Assembly: GCA_965230415.1 (NCBI GenBank)
Contig: CBDDKZ010000005.1
Coordinates: forward strand, 2,046,001 to 2,110,000
Reading direction: 5' to 3'
DNA length: 64,000 nt
DNA from: CBDDKZ01 sp965230415
Lineage (GTDB): Bacteria; Bacteroidota; Bacteroidia; Cytophagales; JAAEPT01
This document shows, one piece after another, positions 1 to 9,665 of this stretch. Below the pieces are notes generated by a model. That model saw only the letters and a program-made list of their open reading frames with translations, made no database searches and was not told the origin of the DNA. The translations under genes were made by a program, and so were the position numbers. Every line of letters begins with the position of its first letter. The stretch's first letter is position 1.

Positions 1-1
1 A

Positions 2-475
2 CTTGTAACACAACTACTTCCCCAATTGAAGCCCGGTGGCCGCGTTATTGTTGTGGCCAGTGCCGCACATACATTTTCCAGAAAACCCATAGACCTTAGC
101 GACTTATCATGGAGTAAACGTGCCTATAAACCGTGGGTGGCTTATGGACAATCCAAGCTGGCAAATATTCTATTTACCAAAGAATTGGCTACCCGACTGC
201 CAGCGAATCAAACAGCAAACTGCCTGCATCCCGGAATAATCGATTCTAATCTATGGAGGCACGTTCCGAATGACCGCTTAAAGTATGTGCTCAAGGGAGT
301 TGAATATGGCGCAGCGACTTCTGTAATGTTAGCTGTAAGCGATAAATTCAATGAGGTTACCGGAGAGTACTTTTCAGGAGGTAAACAAGGAACACCTTCA
401 AGTTTTGCACAGGATACAAAGGCGGCGTCCGATTTGTGGTATGCTAGTGAGGAAATACTGCGTACATATAAATAG
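2..475 (+). CDS. Short-chain dehydrogenase/reductase, C-terminal part (5' truncated by window)
   Basis: The reading frame is open from the window edge (nt 2), so only the C-terminal ~157 residues are visible and the true start lies outside. The catalytic YxxxK motif of SDR oxidoreductases is present as YGQSK (nt 143-157). It is preceded by a V-V-A-S-A strand that fits the catalytic-Ser strand, and followed by the NILFTKELA helix and the CLHPGII turn typical of retinol-dehydrogenase/WW-oxidoreductase-like SDRs. The N-terminal Rossmann GxxxGxG motif is off-window. It is probably a cytosolic NAD(P)-dependent oxidoreductase; the substrate cannot be predicted. The next gene is on the opposite strand. 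Confidence 0.85.
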   Translation, partial: LVTQLLPQLKPGGRVIVVASAAHTFSRKPIDLSDLSWSKRAYKPWVAYGQSKLANILFTKELATRLPANQTANCLHPGIIDSNLWRHVPNDRLKYVLKGVEYGAATSVMLAVSDKFNEVTGEYFSGGKQGTPSSFAQDTKAASDLWYASEEILRTYK

Positions 476-674
476 TATTTTAACCCGAAATATGCATTAG
501 AAAATCTATTGCGATCCAAAACAGCTTCAAATAAGCCGTTTCACTTACTTAACTGTTGGAAAACCGGGTGGAATTGTGAATGCAATCTTTGATGAATTCC
601 AGTAGGTGCTGGTAATATTATGCTCAGATGCAAGAGATTTTGCTGACGAGAATGAAAAATATAACTTTCCGCTT

Positions 675-1532
675 TTACCAGCTATAAACGAGCCCAATTT
701 CTGCACCTAAATAAGGGTATGTTTCAAGCCGATTTTCGAATGCCAAAAGTTGAACTCCTAGCCTGCATTGACCATAAAAAGTAATTTTGCCTTCGTTAAA
801 GTGAAATTCCATTCGAAGCGGAATAGCTATTTTACTAAAAATGTTCGTTTCATATTCTTCATAAAAAGTTTCAGAAGTTTTGCTATTGACACCTGTTTGT
901 TGAATAGAATTAAAAGTAGAGCCATGTGCTACATCATCATATTCCTTAAATTGGGATGTAAATTGATAGTTATAAAAACCCAGGTCTGCTGATAAACCGG
1001 TAGCGAAAGAAAATCGCTTTTGAACATTAGTTTGAAATAAGTGCTGATAGTTTACAAAAAACTCCTGATATTTTTTTTCTGAATCCAAAAAACCTATTCG
1101 TCCCCAATCGCTCGTATCATGGTTACCGGGATCTGCAACTGTGAGTAGATAGGATAAAGATTGGGTGGTCCTGAAGTTGCTGAAACCAAAGCCAAGGGAT
1201 CGACTTGTATGTTTGAACATTTTTACCTCGTTGCGTGCCTTATTTACATTCATCCCTATCTTCCAGGCGATACCGTTTGAAAGTTGATTATATCGTACTT
1301 CTTTTTTGAAATTAGAGAAAGAGGCGGGTACTAATATGTTGTTTATTTCTTCATGCATGCATGCCGGATCCTGATTGCAATCTTTGTTATCAAGTTTGAT
1401 ATCATTTGTTGTTCCAATATTCAAATAAATGCCTCTGTCTATTTGTCCTAAATCTTCTGAGATCAACTTATTTTGAGCAAATAGGCAGGTATGTATACAG
1501 CTTGTTAGAATGACTAAAAATAGATTTTTCAT
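675..1532 (-). CDS. Secreted hypothetical protein, probable outer-membrane beta-rich protein
   Basis: This 285-aa protein starts with a clear Sec signal peptide (MKNLFLVILTSCIHTCLFAQ, cleavage probably after the Ala before Gln). The rest alternates aromatic and polar residues in short strands and ends in an aromatic residue (GLVYSW). That looks like an outer-membrane beta-barrel or a lipid-facing beta protein. A CNQDPACMHEEIN segment contains two Cys that could pair. I do not recognise a named family. It stands alone, with about 580 bp of non-coding DNA upstream of its start. Confidence 0.65.
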   Translation of the reverse strand: MKNLFLVILTSCIHTCLFAQNKLISEDLGQIDRGIYLNIGTTNDIKLDNKDCNQDPACMHEEINNILVPASFSNFKKEVRYNQLSNGIAWKIGMNVNKARNEVKMFKHTSRSLGFGFSNFRTTQSLSYLLTVADPGNHDTSDWGRIGFLDSEKKYQEFFVNYQHLFQTNVQKRFSFATGLSADLGFYNYQFTSQFKEYDDVAHGSTFNSIQQTGVNSKTSETFYEEYETNIFSKIAIPLRMEFHFNEGKITFYGQCRLGVQLLAFENRLETYPYLGAEIGLVYSW

Positions 1533-2112
1533 TAAAGTTGGGTTTATTCTTAAGGTATTAACGTACTTAATTACCTAAATAGTACTTCAATACCTGCATA
1601 ATCATTTTTATAGGTACTACTTTCTTGGTATTCCCATTACCAACCCAGTTTGCCTTGTGTAAAAAGTAGGTATTGTTTTTGCTTTGAATAGGGCTTATTC
1701 AAGTTAAATTGTATCCGTATAGGAATTAACAATCTTAAGAATGAGCTCCTTGTTTGACTTATATCAAAATGATACTTTTAAGGCTATCTGAATTGCAAAA
1801 TGTACCTGAATATACGCTTTTATTTCCTTGTTGCTTCTACAGTCTGTTGAAACGCTCAAGGGTTGGGTCTTCCTGCAAAAGAATTTAAAAATAGCTTTTA
1901 CTCATCTCAACAACGACAGGAAACCACAATTAAATAAAAAAATGTACTGGGAAAAATTAATAAGCGTTTATGAATTGACGGGAGGTTTTCCTTTTAATAT
2001 TGGCGTATTTCATTCCAAAATCATAAAATCCAGGTATAATTTCATTTTTTTATAGATGTTGAAATAAGCCGATGTATTCAAAGATGGTTTTAATCACCAT
2101 TGGCAACGGTAT
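1533..2112. other. Intergenic region, nothing recognised
   Basis: This 580-bp AT-rich stretch lies between the start of the secreted protein (minus strand) and the stop of the histidine kinase (minus strand). A 75-codon plus-strand reading frame (1828-2055) has no recognisable motif or convincing start context and looks spurious. I saw no tRNA-like cloverleaf, strong terminator or long repeat. It presumably contains the promoter of the 675-1532 gene. Confidence 0.4.
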
Positions 2113-3318
2113 TTACTTTGATGAAATATAAAATTTAAAAATAGATCCTTTTCCCATTTCTGAGTGTACGCTTATTTTTCCTCCCATTCCTTCGACCAGA
2201 GTTTTTACAGTAGCCAACCCAATACCTGTACCTTTTTGGCAGTTTTTATCGGTGTTGGCGGTTGTTTCAAAAAGTTCAAAAATACGATCCTGGTTTGGTT
2301 TGGCTATACCGGGACCATTATCTTTTACACTAATGGTCATGAACTCCTTAGACACTTCAAAAAGTACCCAGACACGGCATACCGACTTATTATTATATTT
2401 GATGGCATTGGATAACAAGTTGATTAGTATTTGTTCCAGCGCAATTTTGTTGGTGAAGAATGACTCAGGTACATTTGAGGGTGTTATAATTGCTTCACCT
2501 GTAGGGTCGACCAAATGAATAATTTCTTCCATCATTTTGGGTAAAGCAACATTATGTCTTTTGCGAAGCAGCAGGTTGGTGCTTTGACTATATTCGAGGA
2601 TACCATCAATTAACCCGGTTAATTTTTTGGAGGAATAGGAAATATCAGTGAGTAGACCTTTCCCTTCCATATTGAGTTTTTGGGAATGTTTAATATTCAG
2701 CAACTCAGAGAGCATTACAATATTATTAAGAGGGGATTTGAGATCGTGAGCGGCTACTTGTGCAAAATCCCTCAAACCTTTGTTTTGATTTTCAAGATTC
2801 TTATTCGTAATTCTAAGATTTATGTTAGTCCTGCGTAATTCCAATAACTTCATTAGCTGATTGGCCAGCGCTTTAAGGCAAAAAAGTTGCTGACCACTTA
2901 ATTTTTTTGGTTTATGATCAATTACACAAAGCGTGCCCAATGCATAACCTTCTTCATTAATTAAAGGAATACCCACATAAAAAATAATTGGTGGGTTGCC
3001 ATTTACCAGGGGGTTGTCACAAAAACGTTCGTCTATTCTTGTATCGTCAATTTCTAATGGTAGCTCATTGTTGTCTATGGCGTGTGTACAAAGTGTTATT
3101 TCCCGGGGAATATCACTTACTGCCATGCCATGGCAGGATTTGGACCATTGCCTGTCTTTATCAACAAGGCTTATAAGTGCTATAGGTGTTTCACAAATAG
3201 AAGATGCCAGCGCCGTAACATTGTCATAGTCAGCTTCCGGATTTGTATCCAAAATGGCATAGGACTTCAATGCCTCTACTCGATGCTCGTCGTTTGGTGG
3301 TACTGGCGGTGTTATCAT
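2113..3318 (-). CDS. GAF-domain sensor histidine kinase (cytosolic)
   Basis: This 401-aa protein has no membrane segment. Residues ~20-165 form a GAF domain, with the typical sequences LCTHAI and GIPLINEEGYALGTLCVID. A short coiled linker follows, then a HisKA dimerisation domain with the phosphoacceptor His191 in AAHDLKSPLNN. The HATPase_c domain shows the N box (LINLLSNAIKYNN), the G1 box (DNGPGI) and the G2 box (GTGIGLATVKTLVEGMGG). It should autophosphorylate in response to a small ligand or redox cue sensed by GAF. No response regulator gene is adjacent, so it is an orphan kinase. A 178-bp gap separates it from the sigma factor gene upstream on the same strand. Confidence 0.92.
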   Translation of the reverse strand: MITPPVPPNDEHRVEALKSYAILDTNPEADYDNVTALASSICETPIALISLVDKDRQWSKSCHGMAVSDIPREITLCTHAIDNNELPLEIDDTRIDERFCDNPLVNGNPPIIFYVGIPLINEEGYALGTLCVIDHKPKKLSGQQLFCLKALANQLMKLLELRRTNINLRITNKNLENQNKGLRDFAQVAAHDLKSPLNNIVMLSELLNIKHSQKLNMEGKGLLTDISYSSKKLTGLIDGILEYSQSTNLLLRKRHNVALPKMMEEIIHLVDPTGEAIITPSNVPESFFTNKIALEQILINLLSNAIKYNNKSVCRVWVLFEVSKEFMTISVKDNGPGIAKPNQDRIFELFETTANTDKNCQKGTGIGLATVKTLVEGMGGKISVHSEMGKGSIFKFYISSK

Positions 3319-3496
3319 ATACCGAAGTTTTACATGAAGGAAAAGTGAAAATTGCTTAGCTGGTATTACATCATTTTATGAAATCATGTATATTTTATAA
3401 CAGAAATAGATTCAAAAAGTTACATGATCGTATCTGTTTTCGATAGAACATTTAGGTAACCTAACAGTTTCACCGAGTTGAGCATTTAGTAGGTGC

Positions 3497-4738
3497 TCAT
3501 GAGCGAATCAATTCTATTTTCTTCCTAATGAAAAAGTGTTCTTTTTCATTTGAAACATTGTTGAGGGCAATGTTCAATTGTTGCAAAGCCATACTATGTA
3601 GTTCCTGACGGTTATACCATTCGGCTAATGTTGTATAATAAAGGTAGTTACGCTGTTCAAGGGAATCCGGGGAAATTTCGTCTAACAATATTTTCGCTTT
3701 AGTAAAATCCTGAAGTTCCATTTTTACAACTGCAGCATTTAGTTTGGAAGTAGGTGTCTCGTAGATTTTTAATAGCTCGGTGTAATAGTGGTCTATACGA
3801 GACCAGTTGGTTTCCTGAAACGAAGGGGCAAGTACGTGTTCCCCGGCAATTGCCGCTTCATAATGATAGCTGGTATAAACTTTACTCTCTACCGCCTTGT
3901 GCATGGCATTATTTCCAAGGTTAATAAGCGGTTTATACCATTTTGAGCGATCCTGATTTTTGAGATCTATTAATTCCTGGTTTTCGTTAATTTTACTATC
4001 TGCTCTTGCCATATGAAAGCATAAGAGGGCGAATAGGGCATATAGGTCCGGGCTTCTAAAAGTCTCTTTTTTCAACAGTAATTGGCACAGTCGCAAGGCC
4101 TCACCGCACAAATCTTTGCGTACTATATTTGAAGGATTTGTGGAATGAAAACCTTCATTAAAAGTTAAATAAATGACTTCCATCACCCTGCATAGCCGCT
4201 GGCCGAGTTCTTTCTCATAAGGGATTTTAAAGTGTATGTTTTCATTGACAATCTTTTTGCGTGCTCGTGACAATCTTTTTTTAATTGTTTCTTCTTTGAG
4301 TAAAAGTGCGGCGGCGATTTCTTTGGTACTGAAACCCGATATGGTCTTTAATGCAAAGGCGATTTGTTCTCGAGAATCAAGACGTGGGTGACAAGCCACG
4401 AAAATCATACGTAGCTGGGCATCTGCGATTTCTTGGTCTAGAAAAAAATCCTCCATATTTATAACTATAGCCCCGTTATTGACCTTTTCAAAACGTTGAT
4501 TCTCAGCTTTAATTTTTCTGAGCAAGTCAATGGCACGATTTCTTGCTGCTTTTGTAAGCCATGCTTCAGGATTCTCTGGAATGTTGTATCGCCACTTTAG
4601 TAATGCTTGTGAAAAAGTATCTTGCACAGCATCTTCAATGAGCTCGAGATGTGATAAACCAAAAATATTAGTAAGAATGGAGACCATCTTTCCGTACTGA
4701 TGACGGAAAAGATGGTCTACAATTTTTTCATGACTCAT
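3497..4738 (-). CDS. ECF-type RNA polymerase sigma factor with C-terminal helical extension (ECF42-like)
   Basis: Residues ~1-180 of this 413-aa protein carry sigma region 2 (DAVQDTFSQALLKW, then NPEAWLTKAARNRAIDLLRK) and region 4 (GFSTKEIAAALLLKEETIKKRLSRARKKI). The remaining ~230 residues are a helical, TPR-like extension. ECF sigma factors with this extension, co-transcribed with a DGPF/YciI protein, belong to the ECF42 group. That family is regulated through the C-terminal domain rather than by an anti-sigma factor. The ATG overlaps the stop of the DGPF gene (ATGA, 4 nt), so the two genes are translationally coupled. Confidence 0.93.
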   Translation of the reverse strand: MSHEKIVDHLFRHQYGKMVSILTNIFGLSHLELIEDAVQDTFSQALLKWRYNIPENPEAWLTKAARNRAIDLLRKIKAENQRFEKVNNGAIVINMEDFFLDQEIADAQLRMIFVACHPRLDSREQIAFALKTISGFSTKEIAAALLLKEETIKKRLSRARKKIVNENIHFKIPYEKELGQRLCRVMEVIYLTFNEGFHSTNPSNIVRKDLCGEALRLCQLLLKKETFRSPDLYALFALLCFHMARADSKINENQELIDLKNQDRSKWYKPLINLGNNAMHKAVESKVYTSYHYEAAIAGEHVLAPSFQETNWSRIDHYYTELLKIYETPTSKLNAAVVKMELQDFTKAKILLDEISPDSLEQRNYLYYTTLAEWYNRQELHSMALQQLNIALNNVSNEKEHFFIRKKIELIRS

Positions 4739-5082
4739 TTGTCAAAAACCATTACTGGTCGAATTTCTACAGTTCCTCCCAATTCGAAATCAGGGAAGTC
4801 TTGCGCAACTTCAACGGCTTTGTCCATGTTTTCTACTTCTATGATGTAATAACCACCCACTAATTCTTTTCCCTCTATAAAAGGTCCGTCACTAACCGTT
4901 CTTGACTCGCCTGATATATTTTTTGCTTCAGGTTCGAGTGCATGTCCGCCTCTTAAAATACCTTGATCCTGCATTTTATTGTTCCAGGCCCACCACTTAG
5001 TCATACGATTTTGAATTTCTTCAGGTGATAAACCCAGTTCGCTGTAATCAGCTCCGATAAAAATCATCATAAATTCTTTCAT
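4735..5082 (-). CDS. YciI/DGPF-domain protein
   Basis: This is a 115-aa single-domain protein of the YCII-related family. The family hallmark appears as VSDGPFIEGKELVGGYYIIE (DGPF motif), followed by A-x-x-F-P, then G-G-T-V-E-I-R-P. The fold is a ferredoxin-like dimer. The biochemical function is not established. Genes of this type routinely sit immediately upstream of ECF42 sigma factors, as here with a 4-nt overlap. Start chosen at ATG 5082. The gene is divergent from the 5244 gene across a 161-bp shared promoter region. Confidence 0.93.
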   Translation of the reverse strand: MKEFMMIFIGADYSELGLSPEEIQNRMTKWWAWNNKMQDQGILRGGHALEPEAKNISGESRTVSDGPFIEGKELVGGYYIIEVENMDKAVEVAQDFPDFELGGTVEIRPVMVFDK

Positions 5083-5243
5083 TGTTATTTCGTTTTATAG
5101 TTAAAATTCATGTAAATGACGTCGCACATTAAAACTTAGGGGACAACTTAATCAAAAAAAATTCAGAAATTTTAATTACTTGTATTATTGGCTAAAATTC
5201 TCATAAAATCAGCCCTTTCATCTTTTTTTTGTAAAATTGCACA

Positions 5244-6722
5244 ATGCTTTATCTTTCACCATTTATATTAATTACAACCTTAACAAAAGAGCATGATTTT
5301 TCAAATTTTGCTTACACCAAGATTAAGCGTAAAATTCAGGCACAATTTGAGCTTCAAAATAGTCAGGCTATAGAAATAAATGGCGTACCTGTAAATAAAA
5401 GCGATGCTCTAAAATTGTTGGAAGAGCTCAAAGATGAGTTATTATTCAATTATCATTTGCTCGTTTTTGACAATAAATCACTCTTGAATTTTTTACAGAA
5501 GGGTGATGATCATTTTTTCGAAAATGCTTCACCTTTTACCGATGAGGCTTTTAAGACTTGGATCTCACCTTATTTTGCGCATCAATATAACCACCTTCTT
5601 TATGAAAAATTAAAAACCAACAGTGTTAAAACGGTATTAATTCGGCCGCCGGAAAGTTTTATGGACATACAGTTTTTGGATAAAGCTTATACAAAGAGTT
5701 ACCGCTCATTAAAAAACGAAATAGCTGAAATTAATGAGGTTTTGTCCCTCGACAGGTCGCGTTTTATCAAAGAAACCAAACGCAGGAAGACTCAATTTAA
5801 TCCCGTGAGGCTAAAGGTTATTAATGCACTTCCTGATTATTTTCAGAACCTCAGAGACGATTATAGTGAGGTTTGTACTCAACTGGCTATTGAGTTAAAC
5901 AATGAACATAGATTGCACATCATAGCCTTTGCTTACATAAAATTTGCCTACCACCTTAAAACCAACGAGTTTCTCAGGCAAGAAGTCAAACGTATTTATG
6001 ATGATTTGTATTTCAATGTGCAAAATGTAGGCTCACAAGCTAATGGAAAGCGAATACATTGGGGGTGGGTCGTATTATTTATCATTGTGCTTGGCGTAAG
6101 ACTGACACGTTGTGGTAGTCATATGAGTAGTAATAATGTGAAAATACCTGAGCAAGTCCTTACCATTCAAAAACTTGAGAAATCGATGGTTGATTTGAAT
6201 CACATTGAAAAAAATATCAGGGCCTTTCATCAAATGCATACAGATAGCTCTTTAAACTACACAGCTAAAGATACATCAGCTTATAACTACAGTTTAGGGA
6301 CACCATATAGCAAACGATCAAAATCGTATGTTCTGGAAAACCGCACAAAATATGATGCTGTTTTTTTTGCTTATGCCAGGGCCGACAACACTTTTTTAAT
6401 GGAAATGCGAATCACTAAGGTTGAAGCCGGAAATCAAATGCATTTGGATTTACCTGCCCTTGGTGAAATAAGCACTTTGTGTTATTTAGGTGATAACTGG
6501 TCAACAGATACTTGTGCCTTTTGTTCACCGGTAGAAACTGAATTTGGGTCGGTTCTTCGTAATGTGAAGGTAGAGCGAGTTTCATTAGAAGAGCTAATGC
6601 AAATTAAAAACGGGGGCGTTTTTACCAAAAATGCACACATTGCTTATCCAACAAAAATTCCTGTTGATTCCGATGTGTTTTTTGTGATTGAAGATAAATG
6701 GGAACAGTTAACAGAAAATTAG
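5244..6722 (+). CDS. Hypothetical protein with internal membrane anchor, tandem paralogue A
   Basis: This 492-aa protein is of unknown function. Residues ~1-265 form a helical, charged domain that is clearly paralogous to the next gene (shared pattern Y-L-x-P-x-x-L, then K-x-K-x-x-x-x-AQFEL). A single transmembrane segment follows at ~273-290 (WVVLFIIVLGVRLTRCG), and then a C-terminal ~200-residue domain containing two Cys pairs (CYLGDNWSTDTCAFC). The topology suggests a bitopic inner-membrane protein, with the N-terminal domain probably cytoplasmic. I do not recognise the family. Only 1 nt separates it from the paralogue downstream. Confidence 0.7.
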   Translation: MLYLSPFILITTLTKEHDFSNFAYTKIKRKIQAQFELQNSQAIEINGVPVNKSDALKLLEELKDELLFNYHLLVFDNKSLLNFLQKGDDHFFENASPFTDEAFKTWISPYFAHQYNHLLYEKLKTNSVKTVLIRPPESFMDIQFLDKAYTKSYRSLKNEIAEINEVLSLDRSRFIKETKRRKTQFNPVRLKVINALPDYFQNLRDDYSEVCTQLAIELNNEHRLHIIAFAYIKFAYHLKTNEFLRQEVKRIYDDLYFNVQNVGSQANGKRIHWGWVVLFIIVLGVRLTRCGSHMSSNNVKIPEQVLTIQKLEKSMVDLNHIEKNIRAFHQMHTDSSLNYTAKDTSAYNYSLGTPYSKRSKSYVLENRTKYDAVFFAYARADNTFLMEMRITKVEAGNQMHLDLPALGEISTLCYLGDNWSTDTCAFCSPVETEFGSVLRNVKVERVSLEELMQIKNGGVFTKNAHIAYPTKIPVDSDVFFVIEDKWEQLTEN

Positions 6723-6723
6723 C

Positions 6724-7513
6724 ATGCGTTACCTCTGTCCGTATCATTTGGCCGAAATACTTGGTGTTGTCACGCAGGATTTAACAGCTTTAAGTTATCA
6801 AAAATTGAAGAAGCGTGTATTGGCACAATTTGAGCTACGTCAGAATGAGGCTGTTCAGCTCAAAGATCAGATGATTAACAAGAGTGATTTTTTAGCCGTA
6901 ATTGAGGAATTAAAAAACGATGAAAAGAGCAGCTTTCACCGCCTTGTATATGAAAATAAATTATTACTGGATTTTTTGGAGTTTGGCGATCCCGATTTTC
7001 TTACCGGCTCCAAACCCATAGGTGACGATCAGTTTAAGCTATGGGTAGGGCCCTATTTTGCGAATCGATTCAGTGAATTATTAGTGAAAGCCTTAAAAAA
7101 ACGAACCATTTTTTCACTTTTTGCACGTCCACTCACTGATCATATAGATATATCGTATACCGATGTCGCATATAAAAAAGGCTATTCATATTTAAAAAAT
7201 CAGGTAGCAGAAATAGCACATATGGCCGAAATGGTGAATGAAGATTACTTAAAAACATGGCAAAAACGTGAAGCGGATTTTGACCGCCAGTTCTGGCGAA
7301 GCATGAATTTATTGCCTGATTATTTTTTAGAACTTAAAGATAAGCTTCAGGATGCGTGTGCAACTATTTGCAATAAAACTAAATAACGATTACAAAAAAC
7401 CTAAATTGGCATATACATATATAGAATTTGCATGTCAGCTGAAATTGGGAATGCGCAAAAAGGAAAAACTCCAGTCCATTTACGACACCATCGCAAATAA
7501 TTGTGGTTATTAA
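6724..7513 (+). pseudogene. Tandem paralogue B of the 5244 gene, interrupted by a frameshift
   Basis: The first frame (6724-7386, 220 aa) aligns with residues 1-~215 of the upstream paralogue and stops at TAA 7384-7386. From 7379 to 7513 the +1 frame reads LNNDYKKPKLAYTYIEFACQ and then continues LKLG...IYDTIANNCGY. This matches the continuation of paralogue A (LNNEHRLHIIAFAYIKFAYH...RIYDDLYFN) residue by residue. Removing one A from the A4 run at 7375-7378 would restore a ~262-aa protein that ends before the membrane segment found in paralogue A. The cause may be a genuine one-base insertion, an assembly error or, less likely, programmed slippage. Confidence 0.75.
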
Positions 7514-7570
7514 AACTTACTTGGCAATATTGTGCAGTACATTCTGTAATTAACTCTTAATTTAGCATTT

Positions 7571-8530
7571 ATGTATAAATTCAATAAGGAATTAGCAGAG
7601 ACAGACGCACGTTCACCCATGATGTCGTTAATAGGTTTTGTTGTTTTGTTGATAGCCGGAACTTTTTTTGGTGGGCAACTGGCCATTTTATTGGTGTTAC
7701 CTTTTAGTAATGTAGGCCTCGACGGGTTATCGGAGCTACTGCGCGGAGCTGTTAACACCGACCGTGAGATATACATCATTTATGCCATACAAGGGCTTAC
7801 TCATTTGTTGAGCTTTACGCTAATACCATTATTGTATTTACGTTTTTTTGAGCGTAAAAACTGGTTTGCTTTTAATGGGGCGGGAACGCTTAAAATCAAT
7901 AATTACTTATCATTATTTGCCCTGACATTACTTATTTCCTATCTGTTTTTACCATTGAATGGTATGGTCATTGAATGGAACCAGGAACTGAAACTTCCGG
8001 AGTTTATGAATGGATTTGAAGTCTGGGCACGCAGCTCCGAAGACCGAATTAATGACATGATAGAGAAGATGACCATTTTCGATTCGCTTCCAAAAGTGGT
8101 TTTAGGAATTCTGGTTATTGGATTGTTACCCGCTATTGGAGAGGAGATTGTTTTTAGAGGCATGCTTCAAAACATACTCACAAGGTTTACAAAGAATGTG
8201 CATATAGCCATTTTATTAACAGGTTTTATATTTAGCGCATTCCATCTGCAGTTTTATGGCCTGGTACCGCGTATGCTTTTGGGAATATTATTTGGTTACC
8301 TGTACTTTTGGTCACAATCGTTGAGTATATCCATATGGGCTCATTTTATTAACAATGCCGGTACAGTGATTCTAATGTATCTTTACCAACAAAAGGTGGT
8401 TGATTTTGATGTTTCTGAAGAGCCAAAAACCCCTTTAATAATCTTATTATTAGTTTTTGTGTTTTTTAGTGCTTCTTTATTTATCTTTAAAAGAATTAGC
8501 GAAAAGCGTATGCTTGAACCCGAGCGATAA
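7571..8530 (+). CDS. CPBP-family intramembrane glutamic endopeptidase
   Basis: This 319-aa polytopic membrane protein has about eight hydrophobic segments. The CPBP/Abi (Rce1-like) motifs are all visible: EEIVFRG with the paired glutamates at 191-192, a second motif around FSAFHLQFYG, and a third around WAHFINN. These supply the Glu/His/Asn residues of the active site. The family includes CAAX-prenyl proteases and bacteriocin self-immunity proteins; the bacterial substrate here is unknown. The stop overlaps the start of the DUF2007 gene by 1 nt. With cdsA it forms an operon commonly seen in Bacteroidota. Confidence 0.9.
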   Translation: MYKFNKELAETDARSPMMSLIGFVVLLIAGTFFGGQLAILLVLPFSNVGLDGLSELLRGAVNTDREIYIIYAIQGLTHLLSFTLIPLLYLRFFERKNWFAFNGAGTLKINNYLSLFALTLLISYLFLPLNGMVIEWNQELKLPEFMNGFEVWARSSEDRINDMIEKMTIFDSLPKVVLGILVIGLLPAIGEEIVFRGMLQNILTRFTKNVHIAILLTGFIFSAFHLQFYGLVPRMLLGILFGYLYFWSQSLSISIWAHFINNAGTVILMYLYQQKVVDFDVSEEPKTPLIILLLVFVFFSASLFIFKRISEKRMLEPER

Positions 8531-8739
8531 TGAGTGATCAGTGGAAGTCTGTTTTTATTACAACACATAATCACAAAGCAGAAATTTGTAAAGCTATGTT
8601 ACAGCATGTTGGAATACCTGTTGTTATTGTAAATAAGCGAGATTCCAGTTATCCCTTGGGTTATTACGAAGTGCATGTCAATCAAAACGACGTTCTTCGC
8701 GCTATTAAATTGATGAACGAAAAATTAAAATTTGAATAA
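8530..8739 (+). CDS. DUF2007-family small protein
   Basis: This 69-aa protein resembles the DUF2007 'putative signal transducing protein' fold. The pattern is V-F-x-T-x-x-x-x-x-A-E-I-x-K-x-x-L, then G-I-P-V-V-I-V-N-K-R-D, then a Y-E-V-H-V strand and a C-terminal A-I-K-L-M helix. The family is PII-like in shape, but its role is unproven. It overlaps cdsA by 8 nt (TTG start at 8732), indicating translational coupling, and the preceding CPBP gene by 1 nt. Confidence 0.85.
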   Translation: MSDQWKSVFITTHNHKAEICKAMLQHVGIPVVIVNKRDSSYPLGYYEVHVNQNDVLRAIKLMNEKLKFE

Positions 8740-9538
8740 TCTCACTAAGCGCATTATAGTAGGTTTGTTGGGTGCCGGCTTGCTAATTTTTCTTATAATT
8801 TACAGCCAATTAAGCTTTCTGATTTTTGCCGTTTTATTAAGCATAGGCTCGCTCCATGAGTTTTATAAGTTAGTACAGCACGTCGGTATGAAGGTACAAA
8901 AAGTGATTGGCCTTTCTATTGGAGCTTTAATTACGTCGACACCCTGGCTGTTACAACAAGGTTTGATCACTCCAAAATGGCTTTTGGCATTCGTCCCGGT
9001 ATTTGGTATTATGTTCATTAGCGAGTTATATTTTAAGAAAAAATCGCCCTTTCAGCATCTGGGATATACTGTTTTAGGTTGGTGTTATATATCATTGCCA
9101 ATAGCTCTTTTTTATCATTTCGGGAATCCCGATGGAACTTATCATTTCATTTATGTGCTTGGCTTTTTTCTATGTCTATGGGCAAGTGATACAGGAGCGT
9201 ATACTGCCGGAAAGCTTTTTGGCAAAACGAAGCTTTTCGAGCGAATATCACCGAATAAAACCTGGGAAGGTTCTGCCGGTGGATTTATATTGTCCCTTCT
9301 GGTGGCATTTTGTATTGCACATTTTTTCGATGAACAACGTTATTTATTTTGGTCTTTAGTATCAGTTTTAGTAGTGGTTACGGGGGGTATGGGCGATTTG
9401 GTGGAGTCTTTGTTAAAGCGAAGTCTGGGTGTGAAGGATTCAGGAAATATTTTACCAGGTCATGGAGGCCTGTTAGATCGCTTTGATGGATTATTCATAA
9501 GCATTTATTTCGTAGTGCCCCTACATTTATTTTTTTAA
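8732..9538 (+). CDS. cdsA: Phosphatidate cytidylyltransferase
   Basis: CdsA makes CDP-diacylglycerol from phosphatidic acid and CTP, the branch point for phospholipid synthesis, in the inner membrane. The 268-aa protein has about 8 hydrophobic segments. It also has the family signature near its C-terminus: S-L-L-K-R-S-x-x-V-K-D-S-G then LPGHGGLLDRFDG, with the metal-binding Asp residues. Translation probably starts at TTG 8732, inside the end of the DUF2007 gene; no upstream ATG is available in frame. The psd gene of the same pathway lies 1.4 kb downstream, beyond a dehydrogenase gene. Confidence 0.95.
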   Translation: MNNLTKRIIVGLLGAGLLIFLIIYSQLSFLIFAVLLSIGSLHEFYKLVQHVGMKVQKVIGLSIGALITSTPWLLQQGLITPKWLLAFVPVFGIMFISELYFKKKSPFQHLGYTVLGWCYISLPIALFYHFGNPDGTYHFIYVLGFFLCLWASDTGAYTAGKLFGKTKLFERISPNKTWEGSAGGFILSLLVAFCIAHFFDEQRYLFWSLVSVLVVVTGGMGDLVESLLKRSLGVKDSGNILPGHGGLLDRFDGLFISIYFVVPLHLFF

Positions 9539-9665
9539 AGAGGTATATGCTATTGTAATGAAAGCGACTTTTCGGTCAAATTTGATTAAAAATAAGCTGA
9601 TGGAATAAACACTTACAAAATATCATTCGTAAATTAAAAATTGAGCATTAGCAAACGTTAAAATA

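Noticed and set aside
1828..2055. 75-codon plus-strand frame in the 580-bp gap
   Set aside because: No motif, biased composition, and no plausible promoter or neighbour; most likely random.
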